Below, piece after piece: positions 23,967-29,723 of a stretch of 29,723 nt of DNA. Location: the NCBI GenBank assembly GCA_017695055.1, contig JADILY010000099.1:1-29723 (forward strand). The letters run 5' to 3'. Position 1 is the stretch's first letter. Every line of letters starts with the position of its first letter. Origin of the DNA: Merdivivens faecigallinarum. GTDB lineage: Bacteria > Bacteroidota > Bacteroidia > Bacteroidales > UBA932. The notes beneath the pieces are model-generated. The model was not told the origin of the DNA and did not search any database. It saw only the letters and a list, made by a program, of their open reading frames with translations. The translations under genes were made by a program, and so were the position numbers.

Positions 23967-25120
23967 GATTTGTCAGATTGAAAAACTTTTATCCGCCAAC
24001 GGACACCTATATTAAATGTATTCGGTACGGGTTTGCTGTTGTCCGAATACCAGAAAGCATGCACGCGCAAATCCTTTTTGTCCTTAATCGGAAAGAACTC
24101 CACTCCGGCCCCGTATATGAAATACTTAGAACCGGGGACTACCATCGGATCGTATGGGTCTTCCGTGTCGGCTGCCTGGCCGAGATTCCGGTCATAGCCT
24201 CCCTTGAGGAATATATTGAATTTTTTGGATATGGTGCAGGTAACCATGCAGGTAAGGGAAAAATCCGAGAAAAATCCCCGCTGGTTCTCTCCTACCGCAT
24301 ATCTGTTGGTATAATCCAGATCTATTGTCACCGGATTCCAGGTAAAACGGTTTCCGAGCGCTATGTAATTGAGAAAATGTCCGCGCTCCCTCTCGACCAT
24401 GTTTACGGAGTAGAGGGTCTTGAACCACCCCATGTTTCCTGACCAGAGAAGGTTATATGCGAACTTGCCGTCATAGGCGCCTGTGCTGAACGGCGAATTT
24501 GTGACCTGGGCCTTCAGGCTGTGGTTGCCCTTGTTGTCCATATATGTCAGCGAAAGCCCGAGCTGGTAGCACGTCACGTTATTGCAGTACATCGAATAAA
24601 AATACACATCGATAGGGTTCATGTCATACTCGAAACCTCCGATTGCGATTACGTCCTTTCCTGCCGTAAACGTAAAGTTCTTATGGAACCTGTATTTCAG
24701 ATAAAGCCAGTCCGTAGCATTGAAGAACGAAGTCGGATTCAGGTCTTTTGTAAAAAGTCGCTGCCTGTATCCGTATGTCAGGTTTTCCGTGATTGAACCG
24801 TCCACAACGAGGGTTATGAATTTTCCGGCAAAACCGAGTTCGGTACTTTTCTCCGGGGTTCCGGAATAAGCCGTTACCTGCCCGTCGAGTCTCGTATCGA
24901 GGGCTATGTTAATCCTAAAATCAGTCTTTTTGTTTTCCTTATCCTCACTGCCGGCAGCGGTCGAAGCCGGGGTTGGGGTTGGGGTTGCATCTTGCACAGC
25001 GGTTGAAGCTGGGGTTGACTCTCGCGCAGCGGTTAAAGCTGAAACCTCCTCCCGAGTAGCGGCAAAAACCGGGATTGCGGACAAAACGGAAACCAAAACA
25101 AGGACAAAATTCCTCCACAT
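23963..25120 (-). CDS. Porin-like outer-membrane beta-barrel protein
   Basis: A 385-residue exported protein. A signal peptide (1-20, ending IPVFA) is followed by a low-complexity Ala/Thr/Ser/Pro linker (about 21-62, STPASTAVQDATPTPTPAS) and then a long series of alternating amphipathic strands rich in Tyr, Phe and Gly, typical of a 16-18 strand barrel resembling phosphate-selective porins. The last strand ends NIGVRWRIKVF followed by five residues. The 3' end overlaps the gate-domain gene by ATGA. A -7 element TATCTTTG lies at 25147-25154. The operon thus joins an outer-membrane pore, an inner-membrane carrier and an acyl-CoA ligase, which suggests uptake and activation of an organic acid; that is inference. 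Confidence 0.7.
   Translation of the reverse strand: MWRNFVLVLVSVLSAIPVFAATREEVSALTAARESTPASTAVQDATPTPTPASTAAGSEDKENKKTDFRINIALDTRLDGQVTAYSGTPEKSTELGFAGKFITLVVDGSITENLTYGYRQRLFTKDLNPTSFFNATDWLYLKYRFHKNFTFTAGKDVIAIGGFEYDMNPIDVYFYSMYCNNVTCYQLGLSLTYMDNKGNHSLKAQVTNSPFSTGAYDGKFAYNLLWSGNMGWFKTLYSVNMVERERGHFLNYIALGNRFTWNPVTIDLDYTNRYAVGENQRGFFSDFSLTCMVTCTISKKFNIFLKGGYDRNLGQAADTEDPYDPMVVPGSKYFIYGAGVEFFPIKDKKDLRVHAFWYSDNSKPVPNTFNIGVRWRIKVFQSDKS
24954..25045 (-). repeat. Degenerate internal repeats encoding the porin linker
   Basis: Three imperfect copies of a CAGCGGTYRAAGCYG unit at 24954-24975, 24997-25017 and 25026-25045 (plus-strand reading), the first followed by three GGGGTT hexamers. They encode the Ala/Thr/Pro-rich linker after the signal peptide. 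Spacing stays in frame. Confidence 0.6.
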
Positions 25121-25146
25121 AAATTCTCTTTTCTCAAAACAAAGTG

Positions 25147-25154
25147 CAAAGATA
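25147..25154 (-). promoter_or_regulatory. Putative -7 element of the porin/gate/ligase operon
   Basis: TATCTTTG followed by C on the minus strand, 26 nt before the ATG at 25120. No TTTG at -33. Confidence 0.5.
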
Positions 25155-25339
25155 GAAAACTTTTTAGAAGCGCTATGCTTTTCCCATGCATATTGTAAAG
25201 GAAACGTTCAAGGCCGTTTAAACGCCTGTCTTTTCCCTCACTTAAGGAGACACTTCTCCTCATTTAAGAATGATATCTGTAAACCCGTGGACAGCCCGAC
25301 TCAACATTCGTACATGCAAACAACTGAACACCAATATAT

Positions 25340-25478
25340 CATCAAAAATCCATTAAAAACTTTCATTCCCAATAAAAGCCACGTGGATGCCGCCGGGAAC
25401 ATTTTTTCATAAATTATCCACAACTCACTATAATACAAAAAATTACAATAAAGCATCTTTTGTCGCCATGTTCCCGGA
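25340..25478. repeat. Diverged direct repeat, copy A
   Basis: Contains ACGTGGATGCCGC (25381-25393) and TGTTCCCGG (25469-25477), 75 bp apart. Copy B at 25871-25998 has the same two blocks with nearly the same spacing, plus ATCAAAAAT at the left end. Confidence 0.55.
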
Positions 25479-25587
25479 GTTGCAGGACCTTCGCTTTCAG
25501 ATTGCAAGATTTTTCGGACCAGCGGATAATTCCGGTCGGAATCTTCCGTGGCTTCATTTCTCGCCCGTGGCCCGAACAAAATCAACT

Positions 25588-25759
25588 TTTTCTACCCCAT
25601 AGCCAGCCATTATTCTCGTAAAGCGTTGATAATAAGCGATTTATAAAAATCACATCTGCGCTTGGGTCCTTTCTGAGGCACCCAAAGACAGCTTGCATTT
25701 TTGTAAGTTATTGATTATCAATCATTACAAAAGGGACCAGATGGCTATGGGGTGGAAAA
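25588..25759. repeat. 172-bp element bounded by 18-bp inverted repeats (MITE-like)
   Basis: Left arm 25588-25605 and right arm 25742-25759 are reverse complements at 17 of 18 positions (core TGGCTATGGGGT). The interior has a stem-loop at 25662-25686 and the palindrome at 25710-25722. Size and ends fit a miniature inverted-repeat element, but no target-site duplication is obvious. Confidence 0.55.
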
Positions 25760-25870
25760 TGACACGACAAATTCCTATTTTTTCCTCCTCATTCCGCTTC
25801 CATCCCACTTCCATCCCACTTCCTGCCATTCTTTGGGCAGAGATGTTGTTTCTCGGGTCACCGGAAATCT

Positions 25871-25998
25871 ATCAAAAATTCTTGTTCCCAGCGAAGTCTA
25901 CGTGGATGCCGCTCTGAACAAGGATAATTTACTACACCCCATAAAATATTACAAATCAATAAATTACATAGATGTAACCAAAATTGACCTGTTCCCGG
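25871..25998. repeat. Diverged direct repeat, copy B
   Basis: Contains ACGTGGATGCCGC (25900-25912) and TGTTCCCGG (25990-25998), 77 bp apart, starting with ATCAAAAAT. Overall identity with copy A is moderate and patchy. Confidence 0.55.
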
Positions 25999-26061
25999 TT
26001 TTACAAAAATTATCCGCTGATCCCAAAGATACGAACTTTTCAGAGTACGCACTAAAACATC

Positions 26062-26095
26062 AACAAAAGAAAGGGATGCCCTATGACACCCCTTT
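26062..26095 (-). terminator. Intrinsic terminator of the tracrRNA
   Basis: AAAGGGGTG (26095-26087) pairs with CATCCCTTT (26078-26070) around an 8-nt loop, followed on the minus strand by CTTTTGTTG. Confidence 0.75.
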
Positions 26096-26143
26096 AAATG
26101 TTTTCACAACGGAATAATCCTTATTGTGAATCGCTTCAAATTA
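26062..26143 (-). ncRNA. tracrRNA of the type II-C CRISPR-Cas9 system
   Basis: Trans-activating CRISPR RNA, read leftwards, divergent from cas9. It has three parts. The anti-repeat (about 26143-26123) reads TAATTTGAAGCGATTCACAA and should pair with the CRISPR repeat. The nexus, AAGGATTATTCC then GTTGTGAAAAC (about 26121-26100), has a GGA/TCC stem, and its CACAA and TTGTG flanks can also pair. The terminal hairpin has nine pairs (26095-26087 with 26078-26070, including one G-U) and an 8-nt loop, followed by CTTTTG as terminator. About 82 nt in all. A full consensus promoter sits just upstream. The AAGG after the anti-repeat and the GTGAAAAC link are as I recall them from Bacteroidetes II-C tracrRNAs. 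Confidence 0.82.
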
Positions 26144-26147
26144 TACT

Positions 26148-26178
26148 CAAAAATATAATGTTTTTATCAAACAACAAA
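26148..26178 (-). promoter_or_regulatory. tracrRNA promoter
   Basis: Minus strand TTTG (26178-26175), 19 nt, TATTTTTG (26155-26148): a full Bacteroidetes consensus. The predicted start is near 26143, exactly at the beginning of the anti-repeat. Confidence 0.78.
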
Positions 26179-26197
26179 ATGTTTTAAGTTTTTTTCA

Positions 26198-26205
26198 TAA
26201 TTTTG
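26198..26205 (+). promoter_or_regulatory. Putative -7 element of cas9
   Basis: TAATTTTG on the plus strand, 24 nt before the cas9 ATG. Only a weak TTTT-like match exists at -33, so it appears weaker than the opposing tracrRNA promoter, whose -33 lies 20 bp away. Confidence 0.5.
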
Positions 26206-26229
26206 AGACATAAACAAATTTCGCTTATT

Positions 26230-29200
26230 ATGAAAAAAATTCTCGGATTGGATTTAGGAACAAATTCCATAGGTTGGGCTATAATTAATCAAGAAACCAT
26301 TAATGATAAAGACATAGTAAATGGTATTGAATGCACAGGAAGCAGAATCATTCCAATGGATGCCGCTACCATGGGAAATTATGACAAAGGCAATCCACAA
26401 TCACAAACAGCAGAAAGAACAAAATTCAGAAGCACCAGAAAACTTATTGAAAGGAGCCACATAAGAAGAGAGAGACTAAATCGAGTCCTCATGACAATGG
26501 GATGGCTTCCCGAACACTACTCTGATAGCCTCGACAGATACGGAAAACTGTCAAAAGGGACAGAACCGAAGATAGCATGGAAGAAAAACGGGAATGGCGA
26601 TTATGAATTCATTTTTAAAGATTCATTCAATGAAATGCTTGCTGATATCAAAACCGCGCACCCGGATATGGCAAAAAAGGGCATGAAAGTGCCATACGAC
26701 TGGACAATCTATTATCTACGCAAAAAGGCTTTGACACAACCAGTCACAAATCAGGAACTCGCATGGATTCTTCATAGTTTCAATCAAAAACGAGGTTATT
26801 TTCAACGCGGAGAGGAAGAAGAGCAACAGCCAAACAAAAAGACCGAATATTTATCACTGAAAGTCAAAGAAATCCGTGAAACCAGAGAAGTCAAAGGCAG
26901 CGACAAATGGTTTGAACTCATATTGGAGAACGGCTTGGTGTATAAAAGGACATTCAAGGAAAAGCCCGACTGGACAGGAAAGACACTTGAACTCATTGTC
27001 ACTACAGATTTGGATAAAAACGGAAATCCAGTAATAAAGGAGGACGGGGAACCAAAACGCTCAATACGCGCTCCGAAAGAAGACGATTGGACTTTGGTAA
27101 AAGAAAGGACACAATCCGATATCCTCAAGTCAGGTAAAACCGTAGGATGCTATATTTATGACACTCTCATTTACAAGCCCGACATCAAAATACGAGGGAA
27201 ATTGGTCAGGACAATAGAACGGGAGTTTTATCGCGATGAATTGGAAAAGATTCTGACAAGACAGAAGGAATTCAATCCGGATTTACGGAACAAGGAGCTT
27301 TACTACGAATGTATCGGAGTATTGTATCCAAACAATGACACGCACAGGAGAGAAATAGCGAATAGGGATTTTACATACCTGTTCATAAATGACATCATAT
27401 TTTACCAAAGGCCGCTTAAGAGCAAAAAATCACTTATCAGCGACTGTCCTTATGAAGAAAGAATTTATATTAATAAAACAACAAGGGAAAAACTGTCATC
27501 TCCAATAAAGTGCATTCCAAAGTCACACCCCGCATACCAGGAATTCCGACTGTGGCAATTCCTTTCATATCTGAAAATATACGAAAAAGAACGTACCGAA
27601 TTCGGGAAAATACAGACCGACATTGATGTTACGGACATTTTGCTGCCTGACAATGAAAGCTATGCGGCTCTTTTCAAGAAATTGAATGATGAGGCAGAAA
27701 TAAAACAGGACAAAATACTGAAATATTTTCCGCAACTTAAGAAAAACATTAAAAATTTCCGGTGGAACTACCCCGAAGACAAAACATATCCCGGCAACAC
27801 GACAAGGGCTGAGATGTTAAAACGGCTTAAAAAAGCCAATCTCGACTCTGATTTTCTTACAACTGAACAAGAAACCGCACTCTGGCACATACTTTATTCA
27901 GTAAATGACAAGGTCGAACTGGGCAAAGCCTTACATACATTTGCGAACAAACACGGAATAGAAGAAGAACCGTTCCTCAAAGAATTTGTAAAATTTCCGC
28001 CTTTCAAAAGCGATTACGGCGCATACTCCTTCAAAGCGACGAATAAATTGTTGTCGCTGATGCGAAGAGGGTGCTACTGGGACGAAGAAAACATAGACTG
28101 CAACACAAAAGAACGAATAGAAAAAATCATTTCGGGCGAGTACGACCCTGAAATCAATGACCGTGTTAGGGAAAAAACAATAAATCTGAACGGCATATCC
28201 GACTTTCAGGGGCTTCCGACATGGCTCGTATGCTACGTGATATATGGCAGGCATTCGGAAATCAAAGATATTACAAAATGGGAAAAACCATCGGATATCG
28301 ACAATTATCTTAAACATTTCAAACAACATTCGCTAAGAAATCCTATCGTCGAACAAGTTGTCCTTGAAACATTGCGTACCGTCAGGGATATCTGGGAACA
28401 AGTCGGCCGGATCGACGAGATACATATCGAGCTCGGCCGAGAAATGAAGAACTCTGCAAGTGAACGGAAGCGCATATCCGAACAAATAAGCAAAAACGAA
28501 ATCACCAATCTCAGAATCAAGGCGATGCTCACAGAGTTCCTTAATCCGGAATTCGAAATCGACAATGTGCGCCCGTACTCACCGACACAGCAGGAGATAC
28601 TGAAAATATATGAAGACGGAGTATTGAACAGCGGCATTGAACTCGATGAAGAAGTCAGAAAATTCCTGAAGTCATTCGACAAAGCCGAGAACAGGCCTAC
28701 CCGAGCCGAATTTTTGAAGTACAAATTATGGCTCGATCAAAAATACATTTCCCCATATACGGGGCAACCTATACCCCTGTCGAAATTGTTCACATCCGAA
28801 TATGAAATAGAACACATAATACCACAATCAAGATTTTTCGATGATTCGTTAAGCAACAAAGTAATCTGTGAAGCTAAAGTGAATTCAGAAAAAGGAGCCC
28901 GTTTAGGGCATGAATTCATTAAAGGCTGCCATGAACAAATAATCGATCTCGGCTTCGGAAAAACAGTCAAAATACTTTCCATTGAAGCATACGAAGAGCA
29001 TGTACGGAAGAACTACGGACACAATAAGGCAAAGCAAAAGAAGCTGATGCTTGATGAAATACCTGACACATTCATTGAAAGACAGTTGAATGATAGCAGA
29101 TACATCAGCAAACTTGTCAAGACACTGCTTTCAAACATAGTCAGGGAGGATGATGAAGCTGAAGCCATTTCAAAAAATGTAATTATATGCACCGGGCAGA

Positions 29201-29723
29201 TTACCGACAGGCTTAAACATGACTGGGGAGTAAACGATGTATGGAACGGAATAATCCTTCCACGATTCCGGAGAATGGAAAAATTGCAGCCCGGCAAGAG
29301 ATTTACAGCGACCAACACGAACGGGAAACTCATACCTTACATGCCCCTTGAATATCAGAAAGGATTCAGTTCCAAACGCATCGACCACAGACATCACGCC
29401 ATGGATGCCATCGTAATAGCCTGCGCAAACCGGAACATAGTGAATTATCTCAACAATGAATCGGCAAGAAGTGATGCCAAAATCAGCAGATACGACCTGC
29501 GCAATCTGCTTTGTGACAAGAAAAAGCAAGACGATGCCGGAAATTATGCCTGGATAATTAAAATCCCATGGAACACCTTCATCCCGGATATGCGGAAAGC
29601 CCTTGAAGGCATAATCGTAAGTTTTAAACAGAATCTCCGGGTCATCAACAAATCATCCAACCATATAACCAAATATGTCAACGGACAAAAGAAGCGTGTA
29701 CCGCAGTCAAAAGGAGACAATTG
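26230..29723 (+). CDS. cas9: Type II-C CRISPR-associated endonuclease Cas9, 3' end cut by window edge
   Basis: RNA-guided DNA endonuclease. 1164 codons are visible with no stop or frameshift; Bacteroidetes II-C relatives are about 1400-1500 residues, so part of the PAM-interacting region is off the window. RuvC-I is ILGLDLGTNSIGWA (D8). An arginine-rich bridge helix spans about 60-85 (KFRSTRKLIERSHIRRERLNRVL). RuvC-II is IHIELGRE (E734). The HNH domain has YEIEHIIPQS with H862, plus N876 and N885. RuvC-III is RHHAMDAIVIA (H1056, D1059). All catalytic residues are therefore intact and the enzyme looks active. NQKRGYF and IFYQRPLK are motifs shared with II-C homologues. Base composition is more AT-rich than the rest of the window, consistent with transfer. 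The tracrRNA is divergent upstream. Confidence 0.97.
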   Translation, partial: MKKILGLDLGTNSIGWAIINQETINDKDIVNGIECTGSRIIPMDAATMGNYDKGNPQSQTAERTKFRSTRKLIERSHIRRERLNRVLMTMGWLPEHYSDSLDRYGKLSKGTEPKIAWKKNGNGDYEFIFKDSFNEMLADIKTAHPDMAKKGMKVPYDWTIYYLRKKALTQPVTNQELAWILHSFNQKRGYFQRGEEEEQQPNKKTEYLSLKVKEIRETREVKGSDKWFELILENGLVYKRTFKEKPDWTGKTLELIVTTDLDKNGNPVIKEDGEPKRSIRAPKEDDWTLVKERTQSDILKSGKTVGCYIYDTLIYKPDIKIRGKLVRTIEREFYRDELEKILTRQKEFNPDLRNKELYYECIGVLYPNNDTHRREIANRDFTYLFINDIIFYQRPLKSKKSLISDCPYEERIYINKTTREKLSSPIKCIPKSHPAYQEFRLWQFLSYLKIYEKERTEFGKIQTDIDVTDILLPDNESYAALFKKLNDEAEIKQDKILKYFPQLKKNIKNFRWNYPEDKTYPGNTTRAEMLKRLKKANLDSDFLTTEQETALWHILYSVNDKVELGKALHTFANKHGIEEEPFLKEFVKFPPFKSDYGAYSFKATNKLLSLMRRGCYWDEENIDCNTKERIEKIISGEYDPEINDRVREKTINLNGISDFQGLPTWLVCYVIYGRHSEIKDITKWEKPSDIDNYLKHFKQHSLRNPIVEQVVLETLRTVRDIWEQVGRIDEIHIELGREMKNSASERKRISEQISKNEITNLRIKAMLTEFLNPEFEIDNVRPYSPTQQEILKIYEDGVLNSGIELDEEVRKFLKSFDKAENRPTRAEFLKYKLWLDQKYISPYTGQPIPLSKLFTSEYEIEHIIPQSRFFDDSLSNKVICEAKVNSEKGARLGHEFIKGCHEQIIDLGFGKTVKILSIEAYEEHVRKNYGHNKAKQKKLMLDEIPDTFIERQLNDSRYISKLVKTLLSNIVREDDEAEAISKNVIICTGQITDRLKHDWGVNDVWNGIILPRFRRMEKLQPGKRFTATNTNGKLIPYMPLEYQKGFSSKRIDHRHHAMDAIVIACANRNIVNYLNNESARSDAKISRYDLRNLLCDKKKQDDAGNYAWIIKIPWNTFIPDMRKALEGIIVSFKQNLRVINKSSNHITKYVNGQKKRVPQSKGDN

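Larger units (their letters stand above)
25155..26061. other. Non-coding, repeat-rich intergenic region next to cas9
   Basis: No reading frame here resembles a known protein. The stretch is AT-rich and holds nested inverted repeats (25588-25605 with 25742-25759; 25516-25531 with 26008-26023) and two diverged direct repeats sharing an ACGTGGATGCCGC core. It also has a TTGGGTCCT stem-loop (25662-25686), a small palindrome ATTGATTATCAAT (25710-25722), an 11-bp doublet TTCCATCCCAC near 25799-25820, and a minus-strand -7-like TATCTTTG at 26024-26031. It looks like decayed mobile or repeat DNA between the core chromosome and the CRISPR-Cas locus. Confidence 0.6.

Noticed and set aside
25190..25275. 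Weak hairpins (CTTAAGGAG with CTCC and TTAAG) downstream of the Bacteroidetes -7 at 25147
   Set aside because: Arms are interrupted and no T-run follows in either direction; not strong enough to list as a terminator or operator.
25301..25585. A 94-codon minus-strand reading frame
   Set aside because: It spans direct repeat A and one arm of the outer inverted repeat, has no promoter or family resemblance, and its counterpart in copy B is not kept in frame.
25582..25698. A 38-residue minus-strand frame inside the inverted-repeat element
   Set aside because: Too short, no promoter seen, and it ends within the inverted-repeat arm; no support beyond being open.
25752..26117. A 121-codon plus-strand reading frame upstream of cas9
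   Set aside because: It runs through direct repeat B, the tracrRNA terminator and into the nexus, resembles no family I know, and has low-complexity start sequence; the tracrRNA explains its right part better.
27465..29529. Several minus-strand frames of 60-140 codons inside cas9
   Set aside because: Antisense shadows of an uninterrupted coding sequence with intact motifs.

Overview
The window reads as a chromosomal segment from a member of the Bacteroidota, most likely a Bacteroidales gut-type organism. Three things point there. Many intergenic regions carry Bacteroidetes-type promoter elements (TTTG, 19-20 nt, TAnnTTTG) rather than E. coli-type ones. Lineage-typical families are present (DUF4293 protein, stand-alone RNase Z, six-domain S1, split 5'-nucleotidase, large type II-C Cas9). 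Genes are often joined by ATGA overlaps with no strong Shine-Dalgarno. The genus cannot be fixed from the sequence alone.

Layout. 1-2783 (minus): nucleoside phosphorylase, SirB1-like protein and a LolC/E-type permease cut by the window edge, joined by ATGA overlaps. 2872-3315 (plus): DUF4293 membrane protein, divergent from that operon. 3302-7226 (minus): NatA/NatB-like ABC exporter followed by a 5'-nucleotidase split into two genes, driven by a full consensus promoter. 7302-9978 (minus): helix-hairpin-helix protein, a strong terminator, MltG, and a LysM glucosaminidase whose upstream region carries two identical 62-bp promoter-bearing repeats. 10172-14661 (minus): RNase Z, ribosomal protein S1, CorA, MntP. 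14672-18541 (minus): RecR, BadF-type sugar kinase, glutaminyl cyclase and CTP synthase in one compact run. 18644-20685 (plus): a steroid 5-alpha-reductase homologue and an Old-Yellow-Enzyme-type reductase, a candidate steroid/bile-acid A-ring reduction pair. 20721-21049 (plus): RNase P RNA. 21098-25120 (minus): porin-like protein, nucleoside-gate membrane protein, acyl-CoA ligase.

25121-26229 is about 1.1 kb without a convincing protein gene. It holds diverged direct repeats, nested inverted repeats and, at its right end, a divergently transcribed tracrRNA with its own promoter and terminator. From 26230 a large type II-C Cas9 runs off the window (1164 codons visible, all RuvC and HNH catalytic residues present). 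Any cas1, cas2 and CRISPR array would lie beyond the right edge. The cas9 region is visibly more AT-rich than the rest.

The most interesting items are the tracrRNA/cas9 divergent control region, the 5-alpha-reductase plus OYE pair, and the tandem promoter-carrying repeat upstream of the cell-wall hydrolase genes.
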